Source: Rhizobium sp. JAB6 (GTDB lineage: Bacteria; Pseudomonadota; Alphaproteobacteria; Rhizobiales; Rhizobiaceae). From it: a DNA stretch of 64,000 nt. The translations under genes were made by a program, and so were the position numbers. The stretch covers positions 372,001 to 436,000 of the forward strand of contig NZ_PYJQ01000005.1 of NCBI RefSeq assembly GCF_003024605.1, in the 5' to 3' direction. The notes below the pieces were generated by a model. That model saw nothing but the letters and a program-made list of their open reading frames with translations. It made no database searches and had not been told where the DNA came from. This document shows, piece by piece, positions 1 to 8,080 of the stretch (positions within the stretch are counted from its first letter, which is position 1; every line of letters starts with the position of its first letter).

Positions 1-100
1 CTCTGGCCCAAAGCAGCAAAGCTCAATGGGCTTATGCCTCCGTCCTATCATGCATTCCCAACGCTATCCGTGCCGATCGGGTCAATTGCCAGACCCGCGT

Positions 101-679
101 TCAGAGCTGACCCGACACCATCCGCATGATGAGCGTGATGCGTTGAGCCCGGAAGGCCGGTCTTATTCTGCCGTGACGTTCAAGCTCTGCCAGACCGTGA
201 AGCGCTGCCCAGAAAGTTTCGGTTGCGGTATCCACATCCTGGGCGAACGGCGCAATCACCGTCGCCATGGCTCCGAAACCATCGCGAAGTTGGGGTGGCG
301 TATCGGATCTGGCGAAGCGGAGGCCAGTCGGCAGGACGAACATCGCCTCGTACATTGCAGGGCGGGCGAAAGCAAAATCGAGATAGGCGGTTGCGACATC
401 CTCCACTCGCTCCTTTGCCGTGGACGACGGCCCGATCGCGGCACGCAGTATCACAGCCAATTCGCCGAAGCCTTCGAGCGCCACCGCGCCGACGATCTGA
501 TCGCGATTTTCAAAATGCGAATAGAGAACTGGCTGACTGTATTCTATCTCCTCGGCGAGGCGCCGGATCGTGACGGAAGCCCAGCCGTCACGTTCCGCGA
601 TCGTCCTCGCAGCGACGATGATCCTGCGTTCGCGTTCACTTCGTTCTCGAGTCTTTCGTTCGCTGATACCCACTCCCAT
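101..679 (-). CDS. TetR/AcrR-family transcriptional regulator
   Basis: A 192-aa repressor-type protein. Residues about 18-62 form a TetR helix-turn-helix (IIVAARTIAERDGWASVTIR followed by the YSQPVLYSHFENRDQI recognition segment). The rest is a helical ligand-binding and dimerisation domain of the type often annotated as WHG/TetR_C. It is divergent from the DoxX-like gene at 815. The 135-bp gap between them carries a good sigma70-like promoter with a palindrome between its -35 and -10 hexamers, so control of that neighbour and itself is likely. The family is clear from the N-terminal domain; the inducer cannot be deduced. Start is the ATG at 679. Confidence 0.9.
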   Translation of the reverse strand: MGVGISERKTRERSERERRIIVAARTIAERDGWASVTIRRLAEEIEYSQPVLYSHFENRDQIVGAVALEGFGELAVILRAAIGPSSTAKERVEDVATAYLDFAFARPAMYEAMFVLPTGLRFARSDTPPQLRDGFGAMATVIAPFAQDVDTATETFWAALHGLAELERHGRIRPAFRAQRITLIMRMVSGQL

Positions 680-735
680 GTCCTCAATCTTCGTGCGCGA
701 TTTTCCTCATGCGAAACTATCAAAGCGAACATCGA

Positions 736-764
736 TTGACAAATTAGCGTCGCTAGATTATTTA
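736..764 (+). promoter_or_regulatory. Promoter of the DoxX-like gene with embedded palindromic operator
   Basis: TTGACA (736-741), a 17-nt spacer and TATTTA (759-764) form a near-consensus sigma70-type promoter upstream of the ATG at 815. Inside the spacer, TAGCG-T-CGCTA (745-755) is a perfect odd-centred palindrome, placed where a repressor would block RNA polymerase. The divergent TetR-family gene is the obvious candidate regulator; that link is inferred. Confidence 0.55.
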
Positions 765-814
765 GGATCGATATAAAAACTTCATACGCAAGGTCGTCAG
801 CGAAGAGAATATCA

Positions 815-1177
815 ATGAGTCTTCCTATGGAAATTTTCACCGGCACAACGTCACTCGATACCATCCTCGTCTGGCTGGCTGCCGGGGCGTTTCTCGTCGG
901 CGCCGTCGTCAACGCGAGTGGGCATTCGAAAATCCGCGCGGGCTTCGTGCGGCTTGGATTTCCTTTCTGGTGGTGCTGGGTCACAGCCGTCTTTGAACTC
1001 ATGACGACGGTGCTTTTGGTCACCGCCGGCACCCGATATATCGGAGTCGCGCTAGGCGCCTGCATCATGCTCGCCGCGATCGCGGCTATTGTCCGTATCC
1101 GGAACTATCGAGAACTCCCGCCACCTTTCGTATTTCTGTTGTTGCTGGCACTTGCGGGTGTCGGCGGCCAAATCTGA
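815..1177 (+). CDS. DoxX-like family integral membrane protein
   Basis: A 120-aa protein with four predicted hydrophobic helices (about residues 15-33, 48-67, 74-92 and 101-118), the size and pattern of the DoxX-like family. These small membrane proteins often sit beside oxidoreductases or TetR regulators and have been linked to redox or thiol stress, but the exact activity is unknown. The start ATG follows a purine-rich GAAGAG. It is probably the main target of the divergent TetR protein. The assignment rests on topology and family resemblance, not on catalytic residues. Confidence 0.75.
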   Translation: MSLPMEIFTGTTSLDTILVWLAAGAFLVGAVVNASGHSKIRAGFVRLGFPFWWCWVTAVFELMTTVLLVTAGTRYIGVALGACIMLAAIAAIVRIRNYRELPPPFVFLLLLALAGVGGQI

Positions 1178-1364
1178 ATATCGCGCGGCGAAGAGTTCAT
1201 TTCACCGAGGACCCCCATGTAACTGGCCGGATGCAGGTTTCCATTGCCAGGACACAGGGTTTCATCCGCCTCAGTCCTCGATCCATCGAAAAGAAGACGC
1301 AAGTCGGAGCGGCCTCGCTTCCGGACAGCGCAAAGCAGTGGCCAGAAGGAGGCCAGGAACCGTC

Positions 1365-1934
1365 ATGTCAAATCGCACAGCAAACACAGTCGTCGTCTAT
1401 CATTCCGGCTACGGCCACACTCAGCGGATGGCGGAAGCCATAGCGGAGGGCGCGGGCGCGGTACTTTGCGCCATCGATGCGGATGGCAACCTCTGCGAAG
1501 AGGGATGGGTCGCCTTGGACGCCGCCGACGCCATCATCTTCGGATCGCCAACCTACATGGGCGGGCCAAGCTGGCAGTTTAAGAAGTTTGCCGACGCGTC
1601 CTCGAAGGCTTGGTTCACCAGCAGATGGCAGGATAAGGTTTTCGGAGGCTTCACCAACAGCGCCAGTTTGAACGGCGACAAGCTAAATACTCTCGAATAC
1701 TTCGTTCTTCTGGCGGGGCAGCACGGTGGCCTTTGGGTCAGTCTGGGAGTGAAACCAGCGAACGTAAAGGCTTCGAAGCGCGATGATGCGAATAGGATGG
1801 GATCATACATCGGGCCAATGGCGCAATGCGATGCCGACGCCGCTCCGGGTGAAATGTCGATCGGCGACCTGGAAACTGCTCGCGCTTACGGCGAGCGCGT
1901 AGCGCAAGTTGCACAGCGGTTCGCGTCGGCGTGA
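1365..1934 (+). CDS. Flavodoxin-like NAD(P)H-dependent oxidoreductase
   Basis: 189 aa counted from the ATG at 1365; the open frame extends upstream, but the conserved fold begins right after this start. An FMN phosphate-binding loop, HSGYGHT (residues 13-19), follows the first beta strand, and GSPTYMGGPSWQFK is the second flavin-contacting loop of flavodoxin-fold quinone reductases (WrbA / NADPH-dependent FMN reductase superfamily). Likely role: two-electron reduction of quinones or a related flavin-dependent reduction in the cytoplasm. It lies 187 bp after the DoxX-like gene on the same strand and may be co-regulated with it. It is not a clear WrbA orthologue, so no symbol is given. Confidence 0.85.
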   Translation: MSNRTANTVVVYHSGYGHTQRMAEAIAEGAGAVLCAIDADGNLCEEGWVALDAADAIIFGSPTYMGGPSWQFKKFADASSKAWFTSRWQDKVFGGFTNSASLNGDKLNTLEYFVLLAGQHGGLWVSLGVKPANVKASKRDDANRMGSYIGPMAQCDADAAPGEMSIGDLETARAYGERVAQVAQRFASA

Positions 1935-1949
1935 ACGACAGATGAATCC

Positions 1950-2052
1950 GGCGAGCAGAGTGGTTCGTTTATGGCATAGGCGCGCTCCGCGCGACGGTGC
2001 AGCCTTTTGTCGGGAAACACAGAATAAACGGAGGTCGCCCGCTCTGCTCGCC
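1950..2052. other. Long inverted repeat with internal hairpin (structured intergenic element)
   Basis: GGCGAGCAGAGTGG (1950-1963) can pair with 2039-2052 over 14 positions (one G-U), enclosing 75 nt that contain a perfect CGCGC-TCC-GCGCG hairpin (1981-1993). It lies in the gap between two convergent genes. It could be a folded 3' UTR, a small RNA or the remnant of a miniature mobile element. No flanking target duplication was recognised. Confidence 0.4.
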
Positions 2053-2076
2053 ATACACAGAGAGACATTCCCCCAA

Positions 2077-2102
2077 GGTGGCCGAAGTGCGTTCCGGCCA
2101 CC
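2077..2102. terminator. GC-rich hairpin between convergent genes (terminator-like, no clear U-tract)
   Basis: GGTGGCCG (2077-2084) pairs with CGGCCACC (2095-2102) around a 10-nt loop. The hairpin lies just beyond the 3' end of the aldo/keto reductase gene and 140 bp after the flavodoxin-like gene, where a shared terminator would be expected. There is no strong T-run on either side, so termination is only inferred. Confidence 0.35.
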
Positions 2103-2119
2103 CATTTCAGATATGGACG

Positions 2120-3106
2120 TTACCAGCGATGATGAACGTGCGGAGCGATCAGGCGCACATAGATTTCACGCGTCGCCGCCATGACGTCGGCCGAAAGAGG
2201 CGCTAGGTCGGCTGCGGCCGCATTGGCCTTCGCCTGTTCGGCATTGCGTGCACCCGGAATGACGACGGTGACGGCATCGTTCATCAGGATCCAGCGGAGA
2301 GCGAATGCCGCCATGCTGGCGCCGGTCGGAACCAGCTTGCGCACTTCTTCCACGGTCTGCAGACCAACTTCGAACGGCACGCCCGCGAAGGTTTCGCCGA
2401 CATCGAAGGCTTCGCCATGACGGTTGAAATTGCGATGGTCGTCATGGGCAAATTGCGTATCGCGGGTGATCTTGCCGGAGAGCAGGCCGGAGGCCAGCGG
2501 CACGCGGGCGATAACGGCTACGTTCTTGCGCCTGGCCTCCTTGAAAAATAGATGGTCGGGCCGCTGGCGGAAGATGTTGTAGATGATCTGAATGCTGATG
2601 ACGCCCGGATATTCGATCGCCTTCAGCGCTTCTTCGACCTTTTCGACGCTGACGCCGTATCCCTTGATCTTGCCAGCCCTCTGCAATTCATCGAGGCCAG
2701 CGAAAACTTCGGGCCGATAAAGAACTTCGGTCGGCGGGCAGTGGAGCTGCACGAGATCAAGGCTCTCGACGCCGAGATTCTTCAGGCTGCGATCGATGAA
2801 GCCTTCGAGATTGGCCTTGGTATAGCCGTCGGCGACATGCGGGTTCAGCCGTCGGCCGGCCTTCGTTGCCACCATCGGGCGATCGCCGCCACGCGCCTTC
2901 AGCACATCGGCAATGATCTTCTCCGAGCGGCCGTCACCATAGACGTCGGCGGTGTCGATGAAGGTCATACCGGCATCGAGAGCGGCGTTCAACGCTGCAC
3001 GGCCGTCGGCCTCGCTGACATTTCCCCATGCGCCGCCGATCTGCCAGGCCCCGAAGCCGACATCGGTCACGATAAAGGGCGTCCGTCCAAAGGCATGATA
3101 TCTCAT
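2120..3106 (-). CDS. Aldo/keto reductase
   Basis: A 328-aa TIM-barrel NAD(P)H-dependent oxidoreductase. The catalytic tetrad is visible as D51 and Y56 (in FIDTADVYG), K82 (VATKAG) and H122 (LVQLHCPP). The C-terminal WILMNDAVTVVIPGARN segment is the usual NADPH-binding end of the family. It probably reduces an aldehyde or ketone in the cytoplasm; the substrate is not deducible. It resembles the Tas/YajO/general stress AKR branch. The ATG is preceded by AGAGGAG on the minus strand, which supports this start. It is divergent from the nuclease pair at 3330. Confidence 0.92.
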   Translation of the reverse strand: MRYHAFGRTPFIVTDVGFGAWQIGGAWGNVSEADGRAALNAALDAGMTFIDTADVYGDGRSEKIIADVLKARGGDRPMVATKAGRRLNPHVADGYTKANLEGFIDRSLKNLGVESLDLVQLHCPPTEVLYRPEVFAGLDELQRAGKIKGYGVSVEKVEEALKAIEYPGVISIQIIYNIFRQRPDHLFFKEARRKNVAVIARVPLASGLLSGKITRDTQFAHDDHRNFNRHGEAFDVGETFAGVPFEVGLQTVEEVRKLVPTGASMAAFALRWILMNDAVTVVIPGARNAEQAKANAAAADLAPLSADVMAATREIYVRLIAPHVHHRW

Positions 3107-3329
3107 GAGAAGTCTCCTCTCTTTTATTCATAAGATGATAGCGCAGTAGCAGCCGCCCGACAGGGCCACAAGCGCACATTGAGGATCGAGGATCGCAATC
3201 GCGTGACCCAGGAATATTGGCAATCCGGATCTGGTGACGAAACCCTTGGATGAAGTCGCCGGTGCGGTATTCATGGCGCCTCTATTTCCTTAAAAGGAAA
3301 GACCGGATTTCTGACTGTTATCGGAGCCC

Positions 3330-4565
3330 ATGCCCTCTTTCAGCTTCATCCACGCCGCCGATCTCCATCTTGGCAGCCCCTTCCAGGGCCTTGCCTTGAA
3401 GGATGCCGCCGTGGCCTCCGTCTTCGTCGAAGCGAGCCGCAAGGCCTTCTCGACGCTTGTGGGGCTGGCGATCGAAAAGCGCGTCGATTTCTTCGTCATT
3501 GCCGGCGATATCTACGATGGCGACTGGAAGGACAACAAGATCGGCCTGTTCTTCAATCGCGAGATGGCGCGGCTGGAGCGGGCGGGAATTCCGGTCTACC
3601 TGCTGCGCGGCAATCACGATGCGGCAAGCGTCATCACTAAAACCATCACATTGCCGCCGAACGTCCACGAATTTCCGACCGGCAAGCCGGGTAGTGTCCG
3701 GCTGGATGCGCTCAAGGTGGCGCTGCATGGCCAGGGCTTTGCTGAACGCTCCGCCAACGACAACCTGGCGATTGCCTATCCGGCACCCGTTTCCGGCTGG
3801 TTCAATATCGGTATTCTCCACACCTCTCTGACCGGGCGGGAGCCGCATGCGCCGTATGCCCCATGCTCCGTCGATGATCTGCGCTCGCGCGGCTACGACT
3901 ACTGGGCGTTGGGCCATGTGCATGATTTCGAAGTGGTGGCACGGGACCCGCTGGTCATCTTTCCGGGCAATCTGCAAGGCCGCAATATTCGCGAGCGTGG
4001 TGCCAAAGGCGCGGTATTGGTGACCGTCGAAGATGGGCATATCGAGCATGAGCGCATCATCGTCGACGAGGCGCGTTTCGCGCAGGCCGATATTGTCGTC
4101 GATCCGGAAGATGATCTGGCGGCGATCCTTCGTCGTGTGGAGCAGGCGGTGCAGGCCCTGGCCGACGGGATGGAAGGGCGCATGACAGCGCTGCGGGTCC
4201 GGATTTCCGGCGTGACGCCGCTGCATGGCGCGATCGCCGCCAACCGCCAGCAATGGCGCGACGAGGTGGAAGCCGCCTGCCATCGCGTGCATGAGGATAT
4301 CTGGCTGGAAAAGCTGGAGCTGCGGCTCGAACCGTTGCCTGAGAAATCGGTGGATGCGGATGGCGCGCTCGACCTGCGTCAGCTTTTGGCGGAGCACGCC
4401 GGCGACGCCGATGTTGTGGCGGAAGCGAGCCGCTTGATCGACGAGATCGCCGTGCGCCTGCCGGGCGGCCTCGGTGCCACCGAGATCCCGCTCGGCGATA
4501 GCATCGAAATCCTTATCGAAGAGGCGCGGCAATTGCTGCTGGCGCGCGGGCAGGGGGCTGGCTGA
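3330..4565 (+). CDS. Mre11/SbcD/YhaO-like metallophosphoesterase (DNA repair exonuclease family)
   Basis: A 411-aa calcineurin-like phosphoesterase. The two-metal site is complete: D11 and H13 (ADLHLG), D60 (GDIYDG), N95-H96-D97 (RGNHD), H164 (GILHTSL) and H196/H198 (GHVHDF). This matches the nuclease subunit of Mre11-Rad50-type complexes, and in length and layout it is closest to the YhaO type rather than E. coli SbcD. Its stop codon overlaps the start of the large ATPase gene (TGATG), so translation is coupled and a two-subunit complex is expected. Likely activity: processing of DNA ends or hairpins. Its in vivo role is unproven. Confidence 0.88.
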   Translation: MPSFSFIHAADLHLGSPFQGLALKDAAVASVFVEASRKAFSTLVGLAIEKRVDFFVIAGDIYDGDWKDNKIGLFFNREMARLERAGIPVYLLRGNHDAASVITKTITLPPNVHEFPTGKPGSVRLDALKVALHGQGFAERSANDNLAIAYPAPVSGWFNIGILHTSLTGREPHAPYAPCSVDDLRSRGYDYWALGHVHDFEVVARDPLVIFPGNLQGRNIRERGAKGAVLVTVEDGHIEHERIIVDEARFAQADIVVDPEDDLAAILRRVEQAVQALADGMEGRMTALRVRISGVTPLHGAIAANRQQWRDEVEAACHRVHEDIWLEKLELRLEPLPEKSVDADGALDLRQLLAEHAGDADVVAEASRLIDEIAVRLPGGLGATEIPLGDSIEILIEEARQLLLARGQGAG

Positions 4566-7500
4566 TGCGCTTTACCCGGCTCGATATTCTCCGCTACGGC
4601 GCGCTGACCGACCGCGTCATCGATTTTCGGCCCGATGCGCGGCTGCATGTGATCTACGGTCCGAACGAGGCGGGAAAATCCTCGGCTCTGAGCGCGATCT
4701 CCGATCTTCTGTTCGGTTTTCCCGCCGCCGCCGAGCAAAGCTTCCTGCATGAGCCGAATACCTTGCGGATCGGCGCCGATCTCAGGGCGCGCGATGGCGC
4801 AACGCTGAGTTTTCGCCGTCGCCGAGGCCGGAAGGGGACGCTTCTCGCGCCCGACGACAAGGAGATGGCGCTCGCCGACGACGCGCTTTCACCCTTCCTC
4901 GGCAATTTGAGCCGCGATGTCTTCGAGCGCGCCTTTGGGCTCGATTCGCAACGGCTGCGGCAGGGGGCGGCTGCCATGCTGCGCAGCGGCGGCGAGATCG
5001 GCAGCCTGCTGTTTTCAGCAGCTTCGGGCCTCACGGGCCTGTCCAGGCTGCGTCAATCGCTGGAAGCGGAAGCCGATGGCATCTATGCGGCCCGGCGCTC
5101 GAAGGACCGTGGCTTCTACCGGGCTCTCGATCGCTATGAGGATGCCCGCAAAGCCGAGCGGGACAACGAGCTAAAATCCGGCGATTGGAAGAAGCTTCTT
5201 GCCGAGGCGGCCGAACTGGAGACGGAGCTGGAGCGCCTGCAGGCGGAGCGTCGTGGCACGCGCGAGGCTCTGGACCGCTTGAAGCGGCTGAAGACATTGC
5301 AGCCCTTGCTGGCGGAAATCGATGCGGAAACCGTTGCACTCGACGGTCTTTCCGATCTCGCCGATATGCCGAGCGGCTTCGGTGAGAAGCTTGAGCAGAA
5401 ACTCCGCGATAAACAAGCGAGCGAAGCGGAATTGCGGCGGGCTCAAGAAGCTGTTCAGCGCGCGGAGGAAGATCTTTCGCGTATTCAGATCGATGAAGCG
5501 CTGCTCCAGATGTCGGGCGATATCACACAGCTTTTTGCCGATACCGGCAACTACCGCGCCCAGCGTCACGACCTGCCGCGCGTCGACCAGGAGCTCGCCG
5601 GCTACGACACGACGCTTTCCCGGCTTGCCCGTCGTCTCGGTCTTGCCGAGGCCGAGCTGGAACGGCAGCAGCCGAGCGATATCGACCGTGTGCGCCTATC
5701 CGAACTGGTGGACGAAGGCCGGCAGCTCGCGCGGCAGCTGCAGTCTCTTGCCGAGCAATCCGAAAGCGAGCGCCGGCAACTTGCGGCGCTTGAGAAAGAT
5801 AGTCTTGCGGGCCGGTTGATCGACCCCCGGCCCTATATCGACCAACTCGAGGCGCTGGGGAGCGATCTCTCTGCGCTTGGTCGTCTTGATGGTCTGGAAA
5901 TACGGATACGCCGCATCGAATCCGATCTCAGGGAAGCCGCGGGAAGGCTCCAGCCACCTGCCGATGATATCGATATATTGTTCTCGGCGCCGCTGCCGGA
6001 AACGGCGGAGATTGCCGGACATCGTGATGCCATCGGGGCCTTACGATCGAAGGTGCGGGACGCTGCCGGCAAGCTGCAGAGCTATGACGAGCAGTTGGTG
6101 GAGATAGAGCGAACGCTTGTGGATGCCGAGCGGATCGGGCCGATCGTCACGCGCGAGCAGATCGCCGCCGCGCGTGAAGGCCGCGATGCGCAGTGGTCCT
6201 CGCTGCAGCAAAGATTGGTGGATGGTGCGGCACCGGAGGCCAAGCTGCTTTCGGCGCTAACCGTTGGTATTGCTGAGGCAGACCGTCTGGCCGATGCCGC
6301 ACTGAGCAATGCGGATCGTGTTGCCCGCCATGCCGATTATCGTTTGCGTCAAGCGCGCCTGCAGCAGGAGCGTGAAGCGGCCTTTGATCGGTTGAAGGAA
6401 GCCGAGAGAGCGCTGGAGGATGCGCAGGCAAGCTTCGCCGCGCTTTTTGAACCCTGCGGCATCGATGCCCTCGATCCATCGGCGATGCTGGAGTGGCGGC
6501 GCGGAGTGGAACTGCTGCGGCGCGAGCGTAAGGCATTGCTCGAAATGCTGGACGAAAGGGATGAGGATGCGCTGGCGGAAACCCGCGTCTTGCCCGCATT
6601 GCAGGATATCGTCGAGGCGACCGGCTATAAGAGCGGCCGCCTTCCGCCGGCCGCGGTTGCGGAAGGCCTGCGCAAGCATCTGCGCCTTCTTTCGGAACGC
6701 TGGAGTGAAAGCCGCACGCGGGAAGGGGAGATCGGCGCGGCACGTGATCGGCTGGCGCGTTTCGAAGACCAGTGGCAGACGTTGGAACGGCAGCAGGTCG
6801 CCTGGCGCAGCGCCTTCGGCAAAGCCGCCGAACTGCTCGGGTTGCCGAGCGACACGACCCTGGAGATGGCGGACGCCGCCCTGAAGGCATGGCAGGAACT
6901 GCCCGATATCCTGGCGGAGCGGGAAAACCGTCTGCGCCGTGTCAATGGCATGCGCCGCGACATGGCCGATTTCGAGCGGCGACTGGCGACGCTTACCGCC
7001 AATAGCGGCTATGAGCTGGACCATTTGCCGCCGGATGCCGCTGCGGAGGCGCTGCATAGCCGTGTCAACGCCACACGCGGAGAGCTGAAAAAGCGCGATG
7101 GCCTCGAAGAGGAGCGGCAGCGCTGGCAAGGCCTGGTGACACGCCAGGAGGCAGCGCTTGCCGCCATCGCCGCCGACCTCGATCGGCTGACCGCGGATAT
7201 TGGGGTTGTCGACGATCTGCCCGCATTGCTCTCGCGGCTGCGCGAACGTGCACGTCTCGCCGCACGGCTTGCCGAAAGCCGCGAGCGATTCCGCCAGCAG
7301 GCTGAGGGCAAGGCCGAAGACGAGCTTCGCGCCGAGCTTGCCGGCTTTGAACGGATTGCTGCCGATTTGGAAATCGAGCGATTGACCGAGGAAGACCAGC
7401 GGCAGTTCGCCGTGCATGGCGAACTTTCGGCACGGTTGGCGGAGAACCGCCGTCAGCGGCAGGCCCTGGAAATGGGGCTCAGCGCCGAATATGCGGTTTT

Positions 7501-8020
7501 CGAGAAGCTTTCGGCTGAGCAGGAGGCTCAGGATCTTGCGCGGCAATGGGTTGTTCTCAAGATCGCAGCGCGCATGCTGGCGGGCTCGATGGAAGCCTAT
7601 CGCGAAAAGCAGGCCGATCCCGTCATCAGGCGGGCGGGCGAGCTCTTCTCGCAGCTTACCGGCGGTCGTTTCTGCCGCCTTGTCGAAGCGCATGATGAAA
7701 GCGACACGCTGCAATTGCTGGCCGAACGTGCGGCGGGCGAGCGTGTACCGCTCCACGGCCTCAGCGAGGGAACGGGCGATCAGCTTTATCTCGCGCTGCG
7801 GCTGGCATTCCTCGAAGATTACTCCGCCCGCAACGAGCCTGCGCCGCTGATCGTCGACGATATTTTCCAGACATTCGACGACGAGCGCGTCAGCGCCGGT
7901 CTGCAGGTGCTGGCTGCTACGGCCGATCGTTTCCAGACGATCCTGTTTACCCATGAGAAGAGCGTGGTCGAGATCGCCAAGAGCGAGATCGGCGCCGGTC
8001 TCGATCTGGTCCAGCTTTGA
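4565..8020 (+). CDS. Rad50/SbcC/YhaN-like coiled-coil AAA ATPase
   Basis: An 1151-aa SMC-like ATPase. The N-terminus carries a Walker A (GPNEAGKSS, about residues 32-40). The middle is long, Q/E/R/L-rich coiled coil broken by short globular segments. The C-terminus has the ABC-type signature (LSEGTGDQLYLALR) and a Walker B (LIVDDIFQTFDD). This is the Rad50 architecture, but no CxxC zinc hook is obvious at the apex, as in the YhaN branch. It should partner the upstream phosphoesterase, with which it shares a TGATG overlap. Predicted role: ATP-driven DNA tethering and gating of the nuclease. Confidence 0.88.
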   Translation: MRFTRLDILRYGALTDRVIDFRPDARLHVIYGPNEAGKSSALSAISDLLFGFPAAAEQSFLHEPNTLRIGADLRARDGATLSFRRRRGRKGTLLAPDDKEMALADDALSPFLGNLSRDVFERAFGLDSQRLRQGAAAMLRSGGEIGSLLFSAASGLTGLSRLRQSLEAEADGIYAARRSKDRGFYRALDRYEDARKAERDNELKSGDWKKLLAEAAELETELERLQAERRGTREALDRLKRLKTLQPLLAEIDAETVALDGLSDLADMPSGFGEKLEQKLRDKQASEAELRRAQEAVQRAEEDLSRIQIDEALLQMSGDITQLFADTGNYRAQRHDLPRVDQELAGYDTTLSRLARRLGLAEAELERQQPSDIDRVRLSELVDEGRQLARQLQSLAEQSESERRQLAALEKDSLAGRLIDPRPYIDQLEALGSDLSALGRLDGLEIRIRRIESDLREAAGRLQPPADDIDILFSAPLPETAEIAGHRDAIGALRSKVRDAAGKLQSYDEQLVEIERTLVDAERIGPIVTREQIAAAREGRDAQWSSLQQRLVDGAAPEAKLLSALTVGIAEADRLADAALSNADRVARHADYRLRQARLQQEREAAFDRLKEAERALEDAQASFAALFEPCGIDALDPSAMLEWRRGVELLRRERKALLEMLDERDEDALAETRVLPALQDIVEATGYKSGRLPPAAVAEGLRKHLRLLSERWSESRTREGEIGAARDRLARFEDQWQTLERQQVAWRSAFGKAAELLGLPSDTTLEMADAALKAWQELPDILAERENRLRRVNGMRRDMADFERRLATLTANSGYELDHLPPDAAAEALHSRVNATRGELKKRDGLEEERQRWQGLVTRQEAALAAIAADLDRLTADIGVVDDLPALLSRLRERARLAARLAESRERFRQQAEGKAEDELRAELAGFERIAADLEIERLTEEDQRQFAVHGELSARLAENRRQRQALEMGLSAEYAVFEKLSAEQEAQDLARQWVVLKIAARMLAGSMEAYREKQADPVIRRAGELFSQLTGGRFCRLVEAHDESDTLQLLAERAAGERVPLHGLSEGTGDQLYLALRLAFLEDYSARNEPAPLIVDDIFQTFDDERVSAGLQVLAATADRFQTILFTHEKSVVEIAKSEIGAGLDLVQL

Positions 8021-8022
8021 TG

Positions 8023-8080
8023 TCTAAAAACAAAGACATAGAGCGGTTCGAGAGCCCGTGAAAAGCTGAACAGCTTTAAG
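8023..8080. repeat. Fragment of a rhizobial intergenic repeat, with hairpin
   Basis: The string AAAAACAAAGACATAGAGCG followed by GGTTC and an AAAGCTG-AA-CAGCTTT hairpin (8062-8077) matches, from memory, the right half of an intergenic element common in Rhizobiaceae. It fills the 55-bp gap between two convergent genes and may serve as a bidirectional terminator. A related left half lies after dnaE at 61582. Assignment is by pattern memory only. Confidence 0.4.

Noticed and set aside
26..739. 237-codon plus-strand ORF at the window start
   Set aside because: It lies opposite a clear TetR-family gene and has no domain of its own.
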